A stretch of 39,912 nucleotides of DNA from Planctomycetota bacterium (GTDB lineage: Bacteria > Planctomycetota > UBA1135 > UBA2386), in the NCBI GenBank assembly GCA_016793265.1, contig JAEUHT010000081.1, forward strand, positions 1 through 39,912, given 5' to 3'. Of this stretch, positions 1 through 9,752 are shown in pieces (within the stretch, counting starts at the first letter, position 1; each line of letters begins with the position of its first letter). A program made the translations under genes and the position numbers. The notes beneath the pieces were generated by a model, which did no database searches, had not been told where the DNA came from, and saw only the letters and a list, made by a program, of their open reading frames with translations.

Positions 1-1384
<1,384 letters not shown>

Positions 1385-1411
1385 GCGGCCCACGCCACGG
1401 CGGTGCCGCGG

Positions 1412-2356
1412 TCAGGACCGTTTGCTCGGTCGCACCGTCGGTGGCCGCAGCGCCTCGTCGGCGATCTTCGCCGCCTCGGCTTCGGCGCGCGCTTCGGCCT
1501 GCCGCAGCGCATCTTCGACGAGCTCCCACATCGGCTGGTGCTGGCGCACGTGGCGCAGGCGCTGGCCGCGGCCGTCGACCTGGAACTCGCTTACCGGCAG
1601 CTCGACGTCGACCTCGACCTTGCTGGCGACGATGCGCTGACTCACCTTGTCGCCGGTGTGATAGACGACCTCCAACACCGCCTGGTCGCGAGTGCGCACG
1701 AACAGCTCGACGCGGTCGGCGACCGGCAGGTCCGGATCCTCGGCGTCGAGTCCCTTGCGGCGGGTGCCCACGAGCCAGGTGCCGGCGTCCCCAGCACGAT
1801 CGCCGCGGCCGTCGCTCACGAAGACGAAGCCGCGGCGCAGCCCTTCGAGCATGCCGCTGCCGAGCGGCGTGCGAGCGCGGCCGTCGGCCATGCCCGGCAG
1901 GTCGCTCTTGCGCAGCACCTGCCCCGCCCATTCGAGGTCGGCGACGACCTCGGGGTCGAAACGCAGGTAGACCTGCCCGAAGGCCGGGTCGTCTTCGTAG
2001 ACCAGGATGCCCGCCGTCGTCTGCGCCGAGTCCATCTCGCCGCGCACCGCGTCGCCGAGCGTGAAGGCCAACGTCGTCCGCGTCGCCGGTTGTTCTCCAC
2101 GCAGGACACGCAGCGTGCCGCGGGTGGCCACCGCCAGCCCCGACGGCAGCTCCCCCGTGGTCTCCAGTTCGACGCGCACGCTGCGCAGCTTCTGTTCGGC
2201 GGCGACCACGCGCGCCACAACTTCGCCGATGGGATCGGCTTCTGCCGGCGCCACGGGCGGTTGCTGCGGCGCCTGGGCGCGGCCAGCCAGGGCCAGCAGC
2301 AGCAGCGTTGCAGTCGGGACGAAGGCGGTACGATTCCTGCTCACGCGGCGCATCAT
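1412..2356 (-). CDS. Exported LolA-like (outer-membrane lipoprotein-sorting-like) protein
   Basis: This is a 314-residue protein with a Sec signal peptide: a short Arg-rich start, a Leu/Ala core, then cleavage near GRAQA. The mature part has the pattern of LolA/LolB/LppX-fold planctomycete proteins: an early helix (VVAAEQKLRSVRVELETTG), then repeated beta strands with phrases such as GILVYEDDPAFGQVYLRFDP and a C-terminal charged helix. It presumably acts outside the cytoplasm, perhaps binding a lipid or lipoprotein; no specific role can be assigned. The ATG pair at 2356/2353 is used here. A GTG at 2344 (protein starting at VSRNRT) is also plausible, because a TATGAT sequence lies 7 nt before it, the spacing seen at other genes here. 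The gene is divergent from the HEAT-repeat protein, with a 75-bp gap. Confidence 0.75.
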   Translation of the reverse strand: MMRRVSRNRTAFVPTATLLLLALAGRAQAPQQPPVAPAEADPIGEVVARVVAAEQKLRSVRVELETTGELPSGLAVATRGTLRVLRGEQPATRTTLAFTLGDAVRGEMDSAQTTAGILVYEDDPAFGQVYLRFDPEVVADLEWAGQVLRKSDLPGMADGRARTPLGSGMLEGLRRGFVFVSDGRGDRAGDAGTWLVGTRRKGLDAEDPDLPVADRVELFVRTRDQAVLEVVYHTGDKVSQRIVASKVEVDVELPVSEFQVDGRGQRLRHVRQHQPMWELVEDALRQAEARAEAEAAKIADEALRPPTVRPSKRS

Positions 2357-2357
2357 A
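2352..2357 (-). promoter_or_regulatory. Possible -10-like TATGAT before an alternative GTG start of the LolA-like gene
   Basis: On the minus strand TATGAT is followed by seven bases and then GTG (2344). This matches the TAnnnT-7/8-start arrangement of nadD and other genes in the window. It overlaps the annotated ATG codons, so it only works as a promoter if the GTG is the true start. I see no -35 element. Confidence 0.25.
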
Positions 2358-2431
2358 CCGGGCCGGCGCATCGCCCTCGCCGACCAGTCCCAGGAACCCG
2401 GGCCGGCCCTCGGCCCCGCACGACCACCACC

Positions 2432-3646
2432 ATGACGCGCCGCGCGCTTCACCTCCGCCACCACCTCCACCTCGCCGTGCTGTTCGCCTTCGCCCTGGTG
2501 CGCCCCGGCCTCGCCCACGCCGATGAAGTGCGGCTGCACGACGGCCGCGTGCTGGTCGGCGAGGTGACCCGCCAGGGCGACAAGACCCTCTCGATCCACA
2601 CCCGCGACGGCGTCGTCGTCGTCACCACCGACCAGGTCGCCACGATCCGCACCGCCGACAAGCTGCGTGAGGACCTCGCGGCGATGGCCCGCAACGCCGA
2701 CAAGACGCGCTTCGCCGCCCTCAACCTCGCCGTGCAGGCGCGCGCCTACGGGCTCGAACCAGAGATGTGGCGCCACCTCGACCGCGCCGTGCTGCCCGAC
2801 CCGCAGGAATCGAGTCCGGCGCTCGAACGCCGCCTCGCCGACTTCCTCGCCCATCTCGGCCCCGAGCTGCTGCCGCGCCAGCTCCGCAGCGGCCCCGTCG
2901 CAGAGCGCCTCCAGAAGCTGCTCGAGGGCATACGCGCCGACACCAGCGCCGGCCGCGCCGCGGCGATCGAGGAGCTGCTGGTCCGCGAGGAAGGTGCCGA
3001 CCAGGAGCTGCGGCGGCAGGTGCGCAACAACCCGACGCCGCGGCGCCGCATCGCCGCGCTGCGCGCCCTCGAGCGCCGCGAACTCGACGGCAACCACCGC
3101 TTCGTGCTGCGCACGACGTTCCTCGATGGCAGCCCCGAGGTGCGCGAGGCCGCGGCCGCCATCGCCCGTCCGGGCGTCGCCGCCGACGACATCGACTACC
3201 TCGCCAACGGCCTCGTGCACCCGAATGCGAAGGTGAGGCAACGCACCGCCGAGGCCTTCGGCGAGCTCGGCCACGCCGACGCCGTCAAGCTGCTGGTGAT
3301 GGCGGGCCCGAACGCGGCGGCCGGCCTCGCCGCCGGCGGCGGCAGCGGCAACAGCCCGCGCGCCCACATCGCCATCCTCAACCAACAGGCCTACATCCGC
3401 GACTTCGACGTCGAGGTCGCGCAGGCGGCGTTCATCGCCGAGCCCAAGGTCGACGTGCTGCAGAGCGGTACCGTGCTCGACGTCACCGTCGTCGGCGTCG
3501 TCGAGGAACGCATCATCATCCAGACCTACCGCCGCGCGCTGCAGAAGCTGACGCGGCTCGATCCGGGCGCCGACCCACGCACCTGGGCCAACTGGTTCGC
3601 CAACCTGCAGCCGCAGTCGCAGGCCGCGACCACCGGCAAGCGGTGA
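2432..3646 (+). CDS. Exported HEAT-repeat protein
   Basis: The protein has 404 residues. A His-rich n-region and hydrophobic core (residues 11-28) end in AHA, a good signal peptidase site at about residue 30. Residues 31-75 form a short beta module of the kind LHDGRVLVGEVTRQGDK, common at the start of exported planctomycete proteins. The middle (about 130-320) is alpha-helical and reads as degenerate HEAT/PBS repeats, for example FLDGSPEVREAAAAIARPG and HPNAKVRQRTAEAFGELGHA, where successive helices suggest a protein-binding solenoid. The C-terminal 90 residues are beta-rich and of unknown type. The ATG at 2432 is chosen because it immediately precedes the signal peptide; the frame is open much further upstream but without signal-like sequence. 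The role is likely protein-protein contact in the periplasm, but this is an inference. Confidence 0.8.
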   Translation: MTRRALHLRHHLHLAVLFAFALVRPGLAHADEVRLHDGRVLVGEVTRQGDKTLSIHTRDGVVVVTTDQVATIRTADKLREDLAAMARNADKTRFAALNLAVQARAYGLEPEMWRHLDRAVLPDPQESSPALERRLADFLAHLGPELLPRQLRSGPVAERLQKLLEGIRADTSAGRAAAIEELLVREEGADQELRRQVRNNPTPRRRIAALRALERRELDGNHRFVLRTTFLDGSPEVREAAAAIARPGVAADDIDYLANGLVHPNAKVRQRTAEAFGELGHADAVKLLVMAGPNAAAGLAAGGGSGNSPRAHIAILNQQAYIRDFDVEVAQAAFIAEPKVDVLQSGTVLDVTVVGVVEERIIIQTYRRALQKLTRLDPGADPRTWANWFANLQPQSQAATTGKR

Positions 3647-3732
3647 CCCGCCCCGCCGCCACGCGTCGTTCACGTCTTCACGTGCACCACGCCCAGCGCC
3701 TTCGCGCGCGTGATTCCCGCCACGGCGGTTCC

Positions 3733-3738
3733 TAGACT
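3733..3738 (+). promoter_or_regulatory. Candidate -10 element TAGACT upstream of gnd
   Basis: TAGACT is followed by GC and lies 66 nt before the gnd ATG in the 158-bp gap after the HEAT gene. It matches the TAGnnT(GC) form seen before several first-in-operon genes here. No clear -35 is present, and the leader has no strong Shine-Dalgarno sequence. Assignment is by motif recurrence only. Confidence 0.4.
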
Positions 3739-3804
3739 GCCGGTCCCGGTCACGAACCCGCGATCCCATGGTCGCGTCCCGCAGGCGACGGCCGGCAGCA
3801 CGCC

Positions 3805-5214
3805 ATGCAAGCCACCTCCCAGATCTGCGTCGTCGGGCTGGCCACGATGGGCCAGAACCTCGCCCTCAACATCGCCCGCAACGGCTTCCCGGTCACGGTC
3901 TACAACCGTTCGTTCGACAAGACCGCGGCCACGCTCGCCCGGCTCGGCCCAGGCCAGCGCATGATCGGCGCCCGCACCGTGCAGGAGGTCGCGGCCTCGC
4001 TGGTGCGGCCGCGCAAGGTGCTGTTGCTGGTCAAGGCCGGCCAGCCCGTCGACGACACCATCCAGACGTTCTTGCCGGTGCTGCAGGCGGGCGACCTCAT
4101 CATCGACGCCGGCAACTCGCATCCGGACGACACCGAGCGCCGCACCACCGACCTGCAGGCGAAGGGCTTCCGCTTCGTCGGCATGGGGGTGTCGGGCGGC
4201 GAGGAGGGCGCGCTGAACGGCCCGAGCCTGATGCCGGGCGGCGACCGCAGCGCCTACGACGAACTGGCGCCGATCCTGAAGAAGATCGCGGCGCAGGTCG
4301 AGGACGGGCCGTGTGTCACCCACGTCGGCACCGGCAGCGCGGGGCACTTCGTCAAGATGGTGCACAACGGCATCGAGTACGGCGACATGCAGCTGATCGC
4401 CGAGTGCTTCGACCTGATGCAGAACGGGCTCGGGCTGACGCATGCCGAGATGGCCGACGCCTTCGCCGACTGGAACCGCGGCGTCTTGGAGTCGTTCCTG
4501 ATCGAGATCACGGCGCGCATCCTGCGCGCTCAGGACCCCGAGACGAAGCGACCGATGGTCGACGTCATCCTCGACAAGGCCGGCCAGAAGGGCACCGGGC
4601 GGTGGACCAGCGAGATGGCGCTGCGCTTCGGCGTGCCGGCGCCGACCATGCACGCGGCGGTGGAAGCGCGCTGCCTCAGCGCGATGAAGGCGCAGCGGGT
4701 CGACGCCGCGCGGCAGCTGCGTGGCCCGGCGCCGGCGAAGCTCGGCAGGCAGTTGCTCGACGCCGTGCGTGACGCCCTCTACTGCAGCAAGATCTGCTCG
4801 TACGCGCAGGGCCTCGACCTGTTGGCCACCGCCAACGCCGAGAAGCACTGGGGCCTCGACTTCGGCGAGGTGGCGCGCATCTGGAAGGGCGGCTGCATCA
4901 TCCGCGCGCGCTTCCTGAAGAGCATCCAGCAGGCGTTCGCCAAGCAGCGGGCGCTGCCGAACCTGCTGCTCGACGCCGAGCTCGGCGGCTTCCTGCAGCA
5001 GCACCAGGCGGCGTGGCGCAAGGTCATCACGCTGGCGACCGAACACGGCGTGCCGACGCTGGCGATGGGCGCCAGCCTCAGCTACTTCGATTCGTTCCGC
5101 CGCGCCACGCTGCCGCAGAACCTGACCCAGGCGCAGCGCGACCTGTTCGGCGCCCACACCTTCGAACGCGTCGACCGCCCCGCCGGGCAGTTCTTCCACC
5201 ACGAATGGCCGTGA
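3805..5214 (+). CDS. gnd: 6-phosphogluconate dehydrogenase, decarboxylating
   Basis: The enzyme oxidises and decarboxylates 6-phosphogluconate to ribulose 5-phosphate with NADP+, in the oxidative pentose phosphate pathway in the cytoplasm. The length is 469 residues, typical of the long dimeric form. The Rossmann motif GLATMGQNLALN is at residues 11-22, followed by YNRS, which is usual for the NADP-preferring type. The 6PGDH signature ILDKAGQKGTGRW begins near residue 255. The helix HFVKMVHNGIEYGDMQLIAE carries the catalytic Lys and Glu. The C-terminal tail has FERVDRPAGQFFHHEW, which reaches into the partner active site. The start gives the standard short N-terminus before the Rossmann strand. 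The gene stands alone, with a candidate promoter upstream and a convergent lipoprotein gene 16 bp downstream. Confidence 0.97.
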   Translation: MQATSQICVVGLATMGQNLALNIARNGFPVTVYNRSFDKTAATLARLGPGQRMIGARTVQEVAASLVRPRKVLLLVKAGQPVDDTIQTFLPVLQAGDLIIDAGNSHPDDTERRTTDLQAKGFRFVGMGVSGGEEGALNGPSLMPGGDRSAYDELAPILKKIAAQVEDGPCVTHVGTGSAGHFVKMVHNGIEYGDMQLIAECFDLMQNGLGLTHAEMADAFADWNRGVLESFLIEITARILRAQDPETKRPMVDVILDKAGQKGTGRWTSEMALRFGVPAPTMHAAVEARCLSAMKAQRVDAARQLRGPAPAKLGRQLLDAVRDALYCSKICSYAQGLDLLATANAEKHWGLDFGEVARIWKGGCIIRARFLKSIQQAFAKQRALPNLLLDAELGGFLQQHQAAWRKVITLATEHGVPTLAMGASLSYFDSFRRATLPQNLTQAQRDLFGAHTFERVDRPAGQFFHHEWP

Positions 5215-5230
5215 CGCGAGCTCTGGTGGT

Positions 5231-5863
5231 TCACTTCTGCGCCGGCGGCGCCTGAGCCGGCGGCGGCGCCAACGTCGCCAACGCCTCGGCCAACGCGGCC
5301 TCCGCCGCGGCGAGCGCCTGCGTGGCCTTCTGCACGCTCGCCAGCCGCGCCTTGGCCGCCAGCAAGCGCGGCGACAGCTCGGCTTCACCTTGCTGCGCGG
5401 CCGCCTCGGCCGCCGCCACCTCCTGTTGCAGCGCGACGAGCTTCTGCTGCGCCGCCGCCCGCTGGGCCTCCTGCTGCTGCAGCGTCGCCTCGAGCGCCCG
5501 CAGCGGCACCAGCTGCGCTTCGATCTGCTTCGCCCGCGCCTCGGCGGCGGCGAGGTCCTGCTCGGCCTGCACGAGCTGCTGCAGACGGAACTGCAAGTCG
5601 GCGCGCACCGCGCGCAGTTCGGCCGCGGACTCGATCGCCTGGGCGTCGGCGGCCGCCAACTGCCGCGTCGCGTCCGCGTGCGTCTGCTGCAGCACGGCGA
5701 CCTGCCGCACCAACCGGTCGCGTTCGTCCTGCAGGGCCCGCGCCTCACGAACGCGCGCCGACCGCATCAGCGTGGTCTCCCGCTCGGCAAGGCACGAGCC
5801 CAGCGCCGACAAAGCCAGCAGGCTGGCGATGGCGAACGAACGGCGGCAACGGGTTCTCGGCAT
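5231..5863 (-). CDS. Coiled-coil lipoprotein of unknown function
   Basis: This 210-residue protein has an Arg-rich n-region, a hydrophobic core and a lipobox LGSC, so Cys24 is the likely lipidated residue. Almost all of the mature protein is Ala/Gln/Glu/Leu-rich heptad sequence, for example RDRLVRQVAVLQQTHADATR and QDLAAAEARAKQIEAQLVPL, predicting a long coiled coil. The tail is Pro/Ala-rich (APPPAQAPPAQK). It probably sits at the outer face of a membrane as a spacer or scaffold; no family can be named. An ATG six codons upstream (5881) is an alternative, but 5863 gives the more compact signal. It is divergent from ndk (145-bp gap) and convergent with gnd. Confidence 0.7.
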   Translation of the reverse strand: MPRTRCRRSFAIASLLALSALGSCLAERETTLMRSARVREARALQDERDRLVRQVAVLQQTHADATRQLAAADAQAIESAAELRAVRADLQFRLQQLVQAEQDLAAAEARAKQIEAQLVPLRALEATLQQQEAQRAAAQQKLVALQQEVAAAEAAAQQGEAELSPRLLAAKARLASVQKATQALAAAEAALAEALATLAPPPAQAPPAQK

Positions 5864-5960
5864 GGTCGGCTCCACCGTCATCGTCGCGCGCCGCCCGGCC
5901 GGCGTCACGCCCGCGACGGCGGACCGCCGGATTCCCTGCGGCCGGGGCGGCCCCGGTTGG

Positions 5961-5966
5961 TATCGT
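5961..5966 (+). promoter_or_regulatory. Possible -10-like TATCGT upstream of ndk
   Basis: TATCGT lies 41 nt before the ndk ATG, in the divergent region shared with the coiled-coil lipoprotein gene. It fits TAnnnT but not the tighter TAGnnT form. There is no clear -35, so this is weak. Confidence 0.25.
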
Positions 5967-6007
5967 CCTCGCCCCGAGAATCCCCCCAGCAGCCCCCGAT
6001 CCAACCA

Positions 6008-6475
6008 ATGGAACGCACCCTCATCCTGTTGAAGCCCGACGCCGTGCAGCGCGGCCTCGTCGGCCAGGTCCTCAGCCGCTTCGAGCAGAAGGGCCTCAAG
6101 CTCGCCGCCATGAAGCTCATGCAGATCACGCCCGAGCTGGCGGCCCGACACTACGAGCAGCACAAGGAGCGCAAGTTCTACCCGGGCCTGGTCAAGTTCA
6201 TGACCAGCTCGCCGGTCGTCGCGCTGGCCCTCGAGGGCATCGACGCGATCAAGATCTGCCGCACGCTGATGGGCGCCACCTTCGGTGCCGACGCCGCGCC
6301 CGGCACCATCCGCGGCGACTTCGGCGTCAGCCGCAGCTACAACCTCGTGCACGGCAGCGACAGCCCGGAAGCCGCGGCGCGCGAGCTGAAGCTGTTCTTC
6401 CCCGAGGGCCTCGTCAACTACGACTACGCCGGCTTCGCCTGGATCTACGATCCGGTCGAGGAACTGAAGAAGTAG
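6008..6475 (+). CDS. ndk: Nucleoside diphosphate kinase
   Basis: Ndk transfers the gamma phosphate of ATP to nucleoside diphosphates through a phosphohistidine, balancing NTP and dNTP pools in the cytoplasm. The product has 155 residues, slightly longer than the common 135-150. It starts ERTLILLKPDAVQRG, with the conserved Lys9. The substrate loop GATFGADAAPGTIRGDFGVS is followed by YNLVHGSDSPEAA, where His115 is the phosphorylated residue in the NxxHGSDS motif. All residues I would expect in the active site are present. The C-terminus runs on for about ten residues (YDPVEELKK). The ATG at 6008 gives the canonical N-terminus. The next gene starts 5 bp after the stop, so the two are probably co-transcribed. 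Confidence 0.97.
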   Translation: MERTLILLKPDAVQRGLVGQVLSRFEQKGLKLAAMKLMQITPELAARHYEQHKERKFYPGLVKFMTSSPVVALALEGIDAIKICRTLMGATFGADAAPGTIRGDFGVSRSYNLVHGSDSPEAAARELKLFFPEGLVNYDYAGFAWIYDPVEELKK

Positions 6476-6480
6476 CCCCC

Positions 6481-8016
6481 GTGGCGGCGCCGGGCGCAGC
6501 CGCGCGCGGCCTCTCGGCCGCCGAGCTCGCCGCCGCCTGCGGCGAGCTGATGGCGTTCGTCGGCGCCGTCGTGCTCGACGTCGCACCGCTGACGACCCCG
6601 CCGGGCGCCGACGACCTGCTGCTCGTGCTCGACCCTGGCGACGGCCGCCCGAAGCTGCGCCTGCACGTCGCCCCCGGCGGACCGCGGGCGCGCCTGACGT
6701 TGACCTCGCGCCGCTTCCGCGGCGAGGACCTCGCGCGCGGGCCGGGCCGCGACCTGCTGCAGCGCCACCTCGCCGGCGCCACCTTGACGCACGTCGGCGC
6801 GGCCGACGGCGAGCGCCGCGGCGCGTTCACGTTCCGCAGCGACGCCGGCGACCGCCGCCTCGTCGTCGAGCTGTTCGGCGCCCGCGGCTTCTGGGCGCTG
6901 CTCGATGCCGAAGGCCGATTGCTGGTGATGTCGCGACCGATCGAGACCGCGGTGCGCACGCTGCGGCTCGGCGAGCCCTACCAGCCGCCGCCCGCGCCAA
7001 GGCCGGGAACGGCGACCGCTCCGGAGGCGGCCGAACCACCACGCTTCGCGGCGCCGGTGTTGGCGGCGATCGACGAGCACTTCCGGCCGCGCGACGAGCA
7101 GGACGGCCGGCAGCAGGACCTCGAAGCACTGCAGCGCGCCGCGGCGCGGGCGCTGGCACGGGCGCAGGCGAAGGTGGACGGGCTCGAGCGCCAGCTCGCC
7201 GACGTCGGCCGCGCCGACGGGCTGCGCCGCGAGGCCGACATGATGCTCGCCTATGCGCACACGGTGCGCCGCGGCGCCGCGACCATGACCTTCCCCGACC
7301 CCGACACGGGCGAGCCACGAACGGTCGCGCTCGACCCGAGCCGCCCGGTCGTGGTGCAGGCGCAGGGGCTCTACGAGAAGGCGCGCCGGCTCGACGACAG
7401 CCGCGCCATCAACACCGCGCGCCTGCAGGCGGCGGCGGCCGAACGCGACGCGCTGGCGCCGCTCGTCGCCAGGCTCGCGGCGCTCGCACCCGACGACGGC
7501 GCGCTCGCCGAGCAGCTCGGCCCGTTGCGCGCGGTGCTGCAGCGCTGCCACGCGCTGCCGCGGCCGCCAGCCGCAAGGGCCGTGGCGAAGGCGCCGCAGC
7601 GCGCCGCCGCCGGTGAGAACTTCCGCCGCTTCGTCTCCGCCGAGGGCTACCCGATCTGGGTCGGTCGCAACAACGAGCAGAACGACCGGCTGACGCTGCG
7701 GGTCGCCAACGGCAACGACCTCTGGCTGCACGTCGGCGGCGGCCGGCCCGGTTCGCACGTGATCGTGCGGCTGCCGAAGGAGAAGACGGCGAGCCTGGAG
7801 ACGCTGCTCGACGCGGCGACGCTGGCGGTGCACTTCAGCAAGGCCCGCGGCGAGCGCCGCATCGACGTCGTCTACACGCACAAGAAGCACGTGCGCAAGC
7901 CGAAGGGGCTGCCGGCCGGCGCCGTGGTGCCGAGCCAGACCAAGACCATCACCGTGGTGCTCGACGAGGAGCGGCTGCGGCGCCTGCTCGACAGCGCCGG
8001 CGGCGACGCCGACTGA
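6481..8016 (+). CDS. RqcH/NFACT-family protein (Rqc2/FbpA-like)
   Basis: The NFACT family includes bacterial RqcH, which binds stalled 50S subunits and directs alanine-tail addition. This 511-residue protein has an NFACT-N-like region (about 10-165, with LVVELFGARGFWALLDAEGR matching the ELMGRHSN strand pair), a helical coiled-coil middle (about 200-360) and a clear NFACT-R domain from residue 380: GRNNEQND at 395, DLWLHVGGGRPGSHVIV, then VVYTHKKHVRKPKGLPAG. The conserved Asp-Arg pair of RqcH NFACT-N reads Glu-Arg here (GERRGAF), if my alignment is right. The gene starts with GTG just after the ndk stop, so translation is probably linked to ndk. At 511 residues it is slightly shorter than Bacillus RqcH (about 570). 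RqcH function is likely but not proven. Confidence 0.85.
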   Translation: MAAPGAAARGLSAAELAAACGELMAFVGAVVLDVAPLTTPPGADDLLLVLDPGDGRPKLRLHVAPGGPRARLTLTSRRFRGEDLARGPGRDLLQRHLAGATLTHVGAADGERRGAFTFRSDAGDRRLVVELFGARGFWALLDAEGRLLVMSRPIETAVRTLRLGEPYQPPPAPRPGTATAPEAAEPPRFAAPVLAAIDEHFRPRDEQDGRQQDLEALQRAAARALARAQAKVDGLERQLADVGRADGLRREADMMLAYAHTVRRGAATMTFPDPDTGEPRTVALDPSRPVVVQAQGLYEKARRLDDSRAINTARLQAAAAERDALAPLVARLAALAPDDGALAEQLGPLRAVLQRCHALPRPPAARAVAKAPQRAAAGENFRRFVSAEGYPIWVGRNNEQNDRLTLRVANGNDLWLHVGGGRPGSHVIVRLPKEKTASLETLLDAATLAVHFSKARGERRIDVVYTHKKHVRKPKGLPAGAVVPSQTKTITVVLDEERLRRLLDSAGGDAD

Positions 8017-8025
8017 CCGCCGCGC

Positions 8026-9720
8026 TCACTGCAGCCGCAACAGCAGGTCGCGCGCGCCCTGGTTGGCCGGATCGAGCTGCAGCGCCCGCTGCAGGCTCGC
8101 GCGCGCCGCCGGCACCCGGCGCTGGTTCGCCTGCAACAAGCCGAGGTTGAACCAGGCCCTGCCGTTCTCGGGATCGAGTTCGATGGCGCGGCGCAGCGCG
8201 TGTTCCGCCTCGGCGCCGCGACCGGCGGCGCCGTTGGCGACGCCGAGGCCGACAAAGGCATCGGCGTTGTCGTCGCCGGCCTGCACCGCCCGCTCGAAGG
8301 CGGCGATCAGCGCCGCGTAGTCGGACTGGGTCACCGGGCCGGAGCGCCCCTGCAGCGCCAGCAGCTGGCACCACGCCAGGCCGAGCCGCGCCGCGCCGAG
8401 CGCACGATGCGCGACCCGTTCGCCACTCTGCGCCTCGGCGAGGCGTTCGGCCGTCCGGTAGTGCGCACCAGCCAACGGCAACGCCGCGGCGTCGCCACGC
8501 TGCGCCCGTTCGAGCTGTTCGTCCCCGGCCATCACCCACAGCGTCGGTTGGCCACCAGAACGGGTCAGCCCCGCGGCGACGAGCCGCTGCTGGTCGCGCC
8601 AGACGAACGTCTGCAGGAACGTCAGCACGGCCATCGCCGCCGGCAGCAACCACGGCCATCGCCGCCACCGCCGGCCGCAGCAGGCGGCCAGCACGAGGCC
8701 ACCGCCGAACGCCGGCAGGTAGAGGTAACGATCGGCGACCGGATACGCCCCGACGGCGCGGAACAGCAGCACGGTCGGCAGCAGCGGCAGCACCAACAGC
8801 CCGAGCGCAAGACGCAGCGTGCGACCGCCGCGGCGCCAGCCGGACACGAACACGGCGACCAGCGCGGCCGCGAGGCCGAGCCAGGCGGCGGCGCTGGCGG
8901 CGTCGATCGTCGGTGCGAACTCGCGGAACGGCGTGTAGGTCGCCGGCGGCAACAAGAGGCGCAGTTGCCGGGCCAACAGCTCTGCGGGCGCGCTGACCAA
9001 ACGCAGCCCATCGAGCGGCGCCGCGTCGCCCGTTCGCAGCAGGCCACCGCTGACGTCGCCGAAGACCACCACCCGCAGCCCCCACCATGACAACAGCACG
9101 ATGGTGAAGCTGGCGGCGAAGGGGCGCCAGCGCGGCCGCGGCCCAGGTGGCCCGAGCTGCAGCACCATGGCCACCAACAGCGGCGTCACGCTCGCCGTCT
9201 CCTTGCTCAGCATGGCCAGCAGGCAGCACAAGGCGCTGCCCCACGGCAGCCCGAGTCCACCGTGACGCCAGCGGTCGGCGGCCCGGAGGGCGGCCAGCGC
9301 GAACGTGCCCCACAGGCCCTCGCTGATCGCCGACGCCCACGCCACGGTCTCCACCTGCACCGGGTGCAGCGCGAAGCACGCCGCCGCGAGCAGCGCCAGC
9401 CGGGTGTCGGCGAGCAGGCGCCGGCCCAGGTCGAAAGCGAGCGCGGTGGCGATCAGGTGCAGCAGCAGCGCCAGGGCATGTACCCCGGCAGCACCGCCGA
9501 GCCGGTCGCCGAGCCACATCACGAACAGCGACAACGGTCGCCAGTAGCCGAGTTGCTGGCCCCAGAACGGCCGCGCCAGCAGGGCCGGCAGGTCGCCGTC
9601 CAGCAGCGCCGGGTTGCGCAGCACGAGCGCGCGGTCGTCGTAGAGGTACTCGCCCCACAAGGCCGGCGCGAACGCGACCGCCACCGCGAGCAAGAGCCAG
9701 CACGCCGCGCGGCACCTCAT
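8026..9720 (-). CDS. Polytopic membrane protein with C-terminal TPRs (TMTC/PMT-like)
   Basis: The product has 564 residues. It begins with a membrane helix and then YDDRALVLRNP (from residue 27), which resembles the first-loop Asp pair of TMTC and PMT-type GT-C glycosyltransferases. About ten hydrophobic segments follow to roughly residue 385, including the ALHPVQVETVAWASAISEG loop that is characteristic of bacterial TMTC-like proteins. The C-terminal 120 residues are soluble TPRs: DADAFVGLGVANGAAG-like (here DNADAFVGLG), AIELDPENGRAWFNLGLL and ALQLDPANQGARDLLLRL. The likely role is polyprenol-phosphate-sugar-dependent glycosylation of exported proteins, but no substrate is indicated. The stop lies only 9 bp from the convergent RqcH-like gene. 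A TACGTT lies 7 nt before the ATG. Confidence 0.8.
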   Translation of the reverse strand: MRCRAACWLLLAVAVAFAPALWGEYLYDDRALVLRNPALLDGDLPALLARPFWGQQLGYWRPLSLFVMWLGDRLGGAAGVHALALLLHLIATALAFDLGRRLLADTRLALLAAACFALHPVQVETVAWASAISEGLWGTFALAALRAADRWRHGGLGLPWGSALCCLLAMLSKETASVTPLLVAMVLQLGPPGPRPRWRPFAASFTIVLLSWWGLRVVVFGDVSGGLLRTGDAAPLDGLRLVSAPAELLARQLRLLLPPATYTPFREFAPTIDAASAAAWLGLAAALVAVFVSGWRRGGRTLRLALGLLVLPLLPTVLLFRAVGAYPVADRYLYLPAFGGGLVLAACCGRRWRRWPWLLPAAMAVLTFLQTFVWRDQQRLVAAGLTRSGGQPTLWVMAGDEQLERAQRGDAAALPLAGAHYRTAERLAEAQSGERVAHRALGAARLGLAWCQLLALQGRSGPVTQSDYAALIAAFERAVQAGDDNADAFVGLGVANGAAGRGAEAEHALRRAIELDPENGRAWFNLGLLQANQRRVPAARASLQRALQLDPANQGARDLLLRLQ

Positions 9721-9727
9721 CGCCAGG

Positions 9728-9733
9728 AACGTA
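9728..9733 (-). promoter_or_regulatory. Candidate -10 TACGTT for a leaderless mRNA of the TMTC-like gene
   Basis: On the minus strand TACGTT is followed by CCTGGCG and then the ATG at 9720. With the usual distance from a -10 box to the transcription start, the mRNA would begin at or next to the start codon. No -35 or Shine-Dalgarno sequence is visible. Confidence 0.4.
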
Positions 9734-9752
9734 TCCCCCGCCGCGCGCGAAG

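Noticed and set aside
3669..3685. Small inverted repeat CACGT-CTTC-ACGTG before gnd
   Set aside because: The stem is only five bases and no second copy was noticed, so an operator cannot be claimed.
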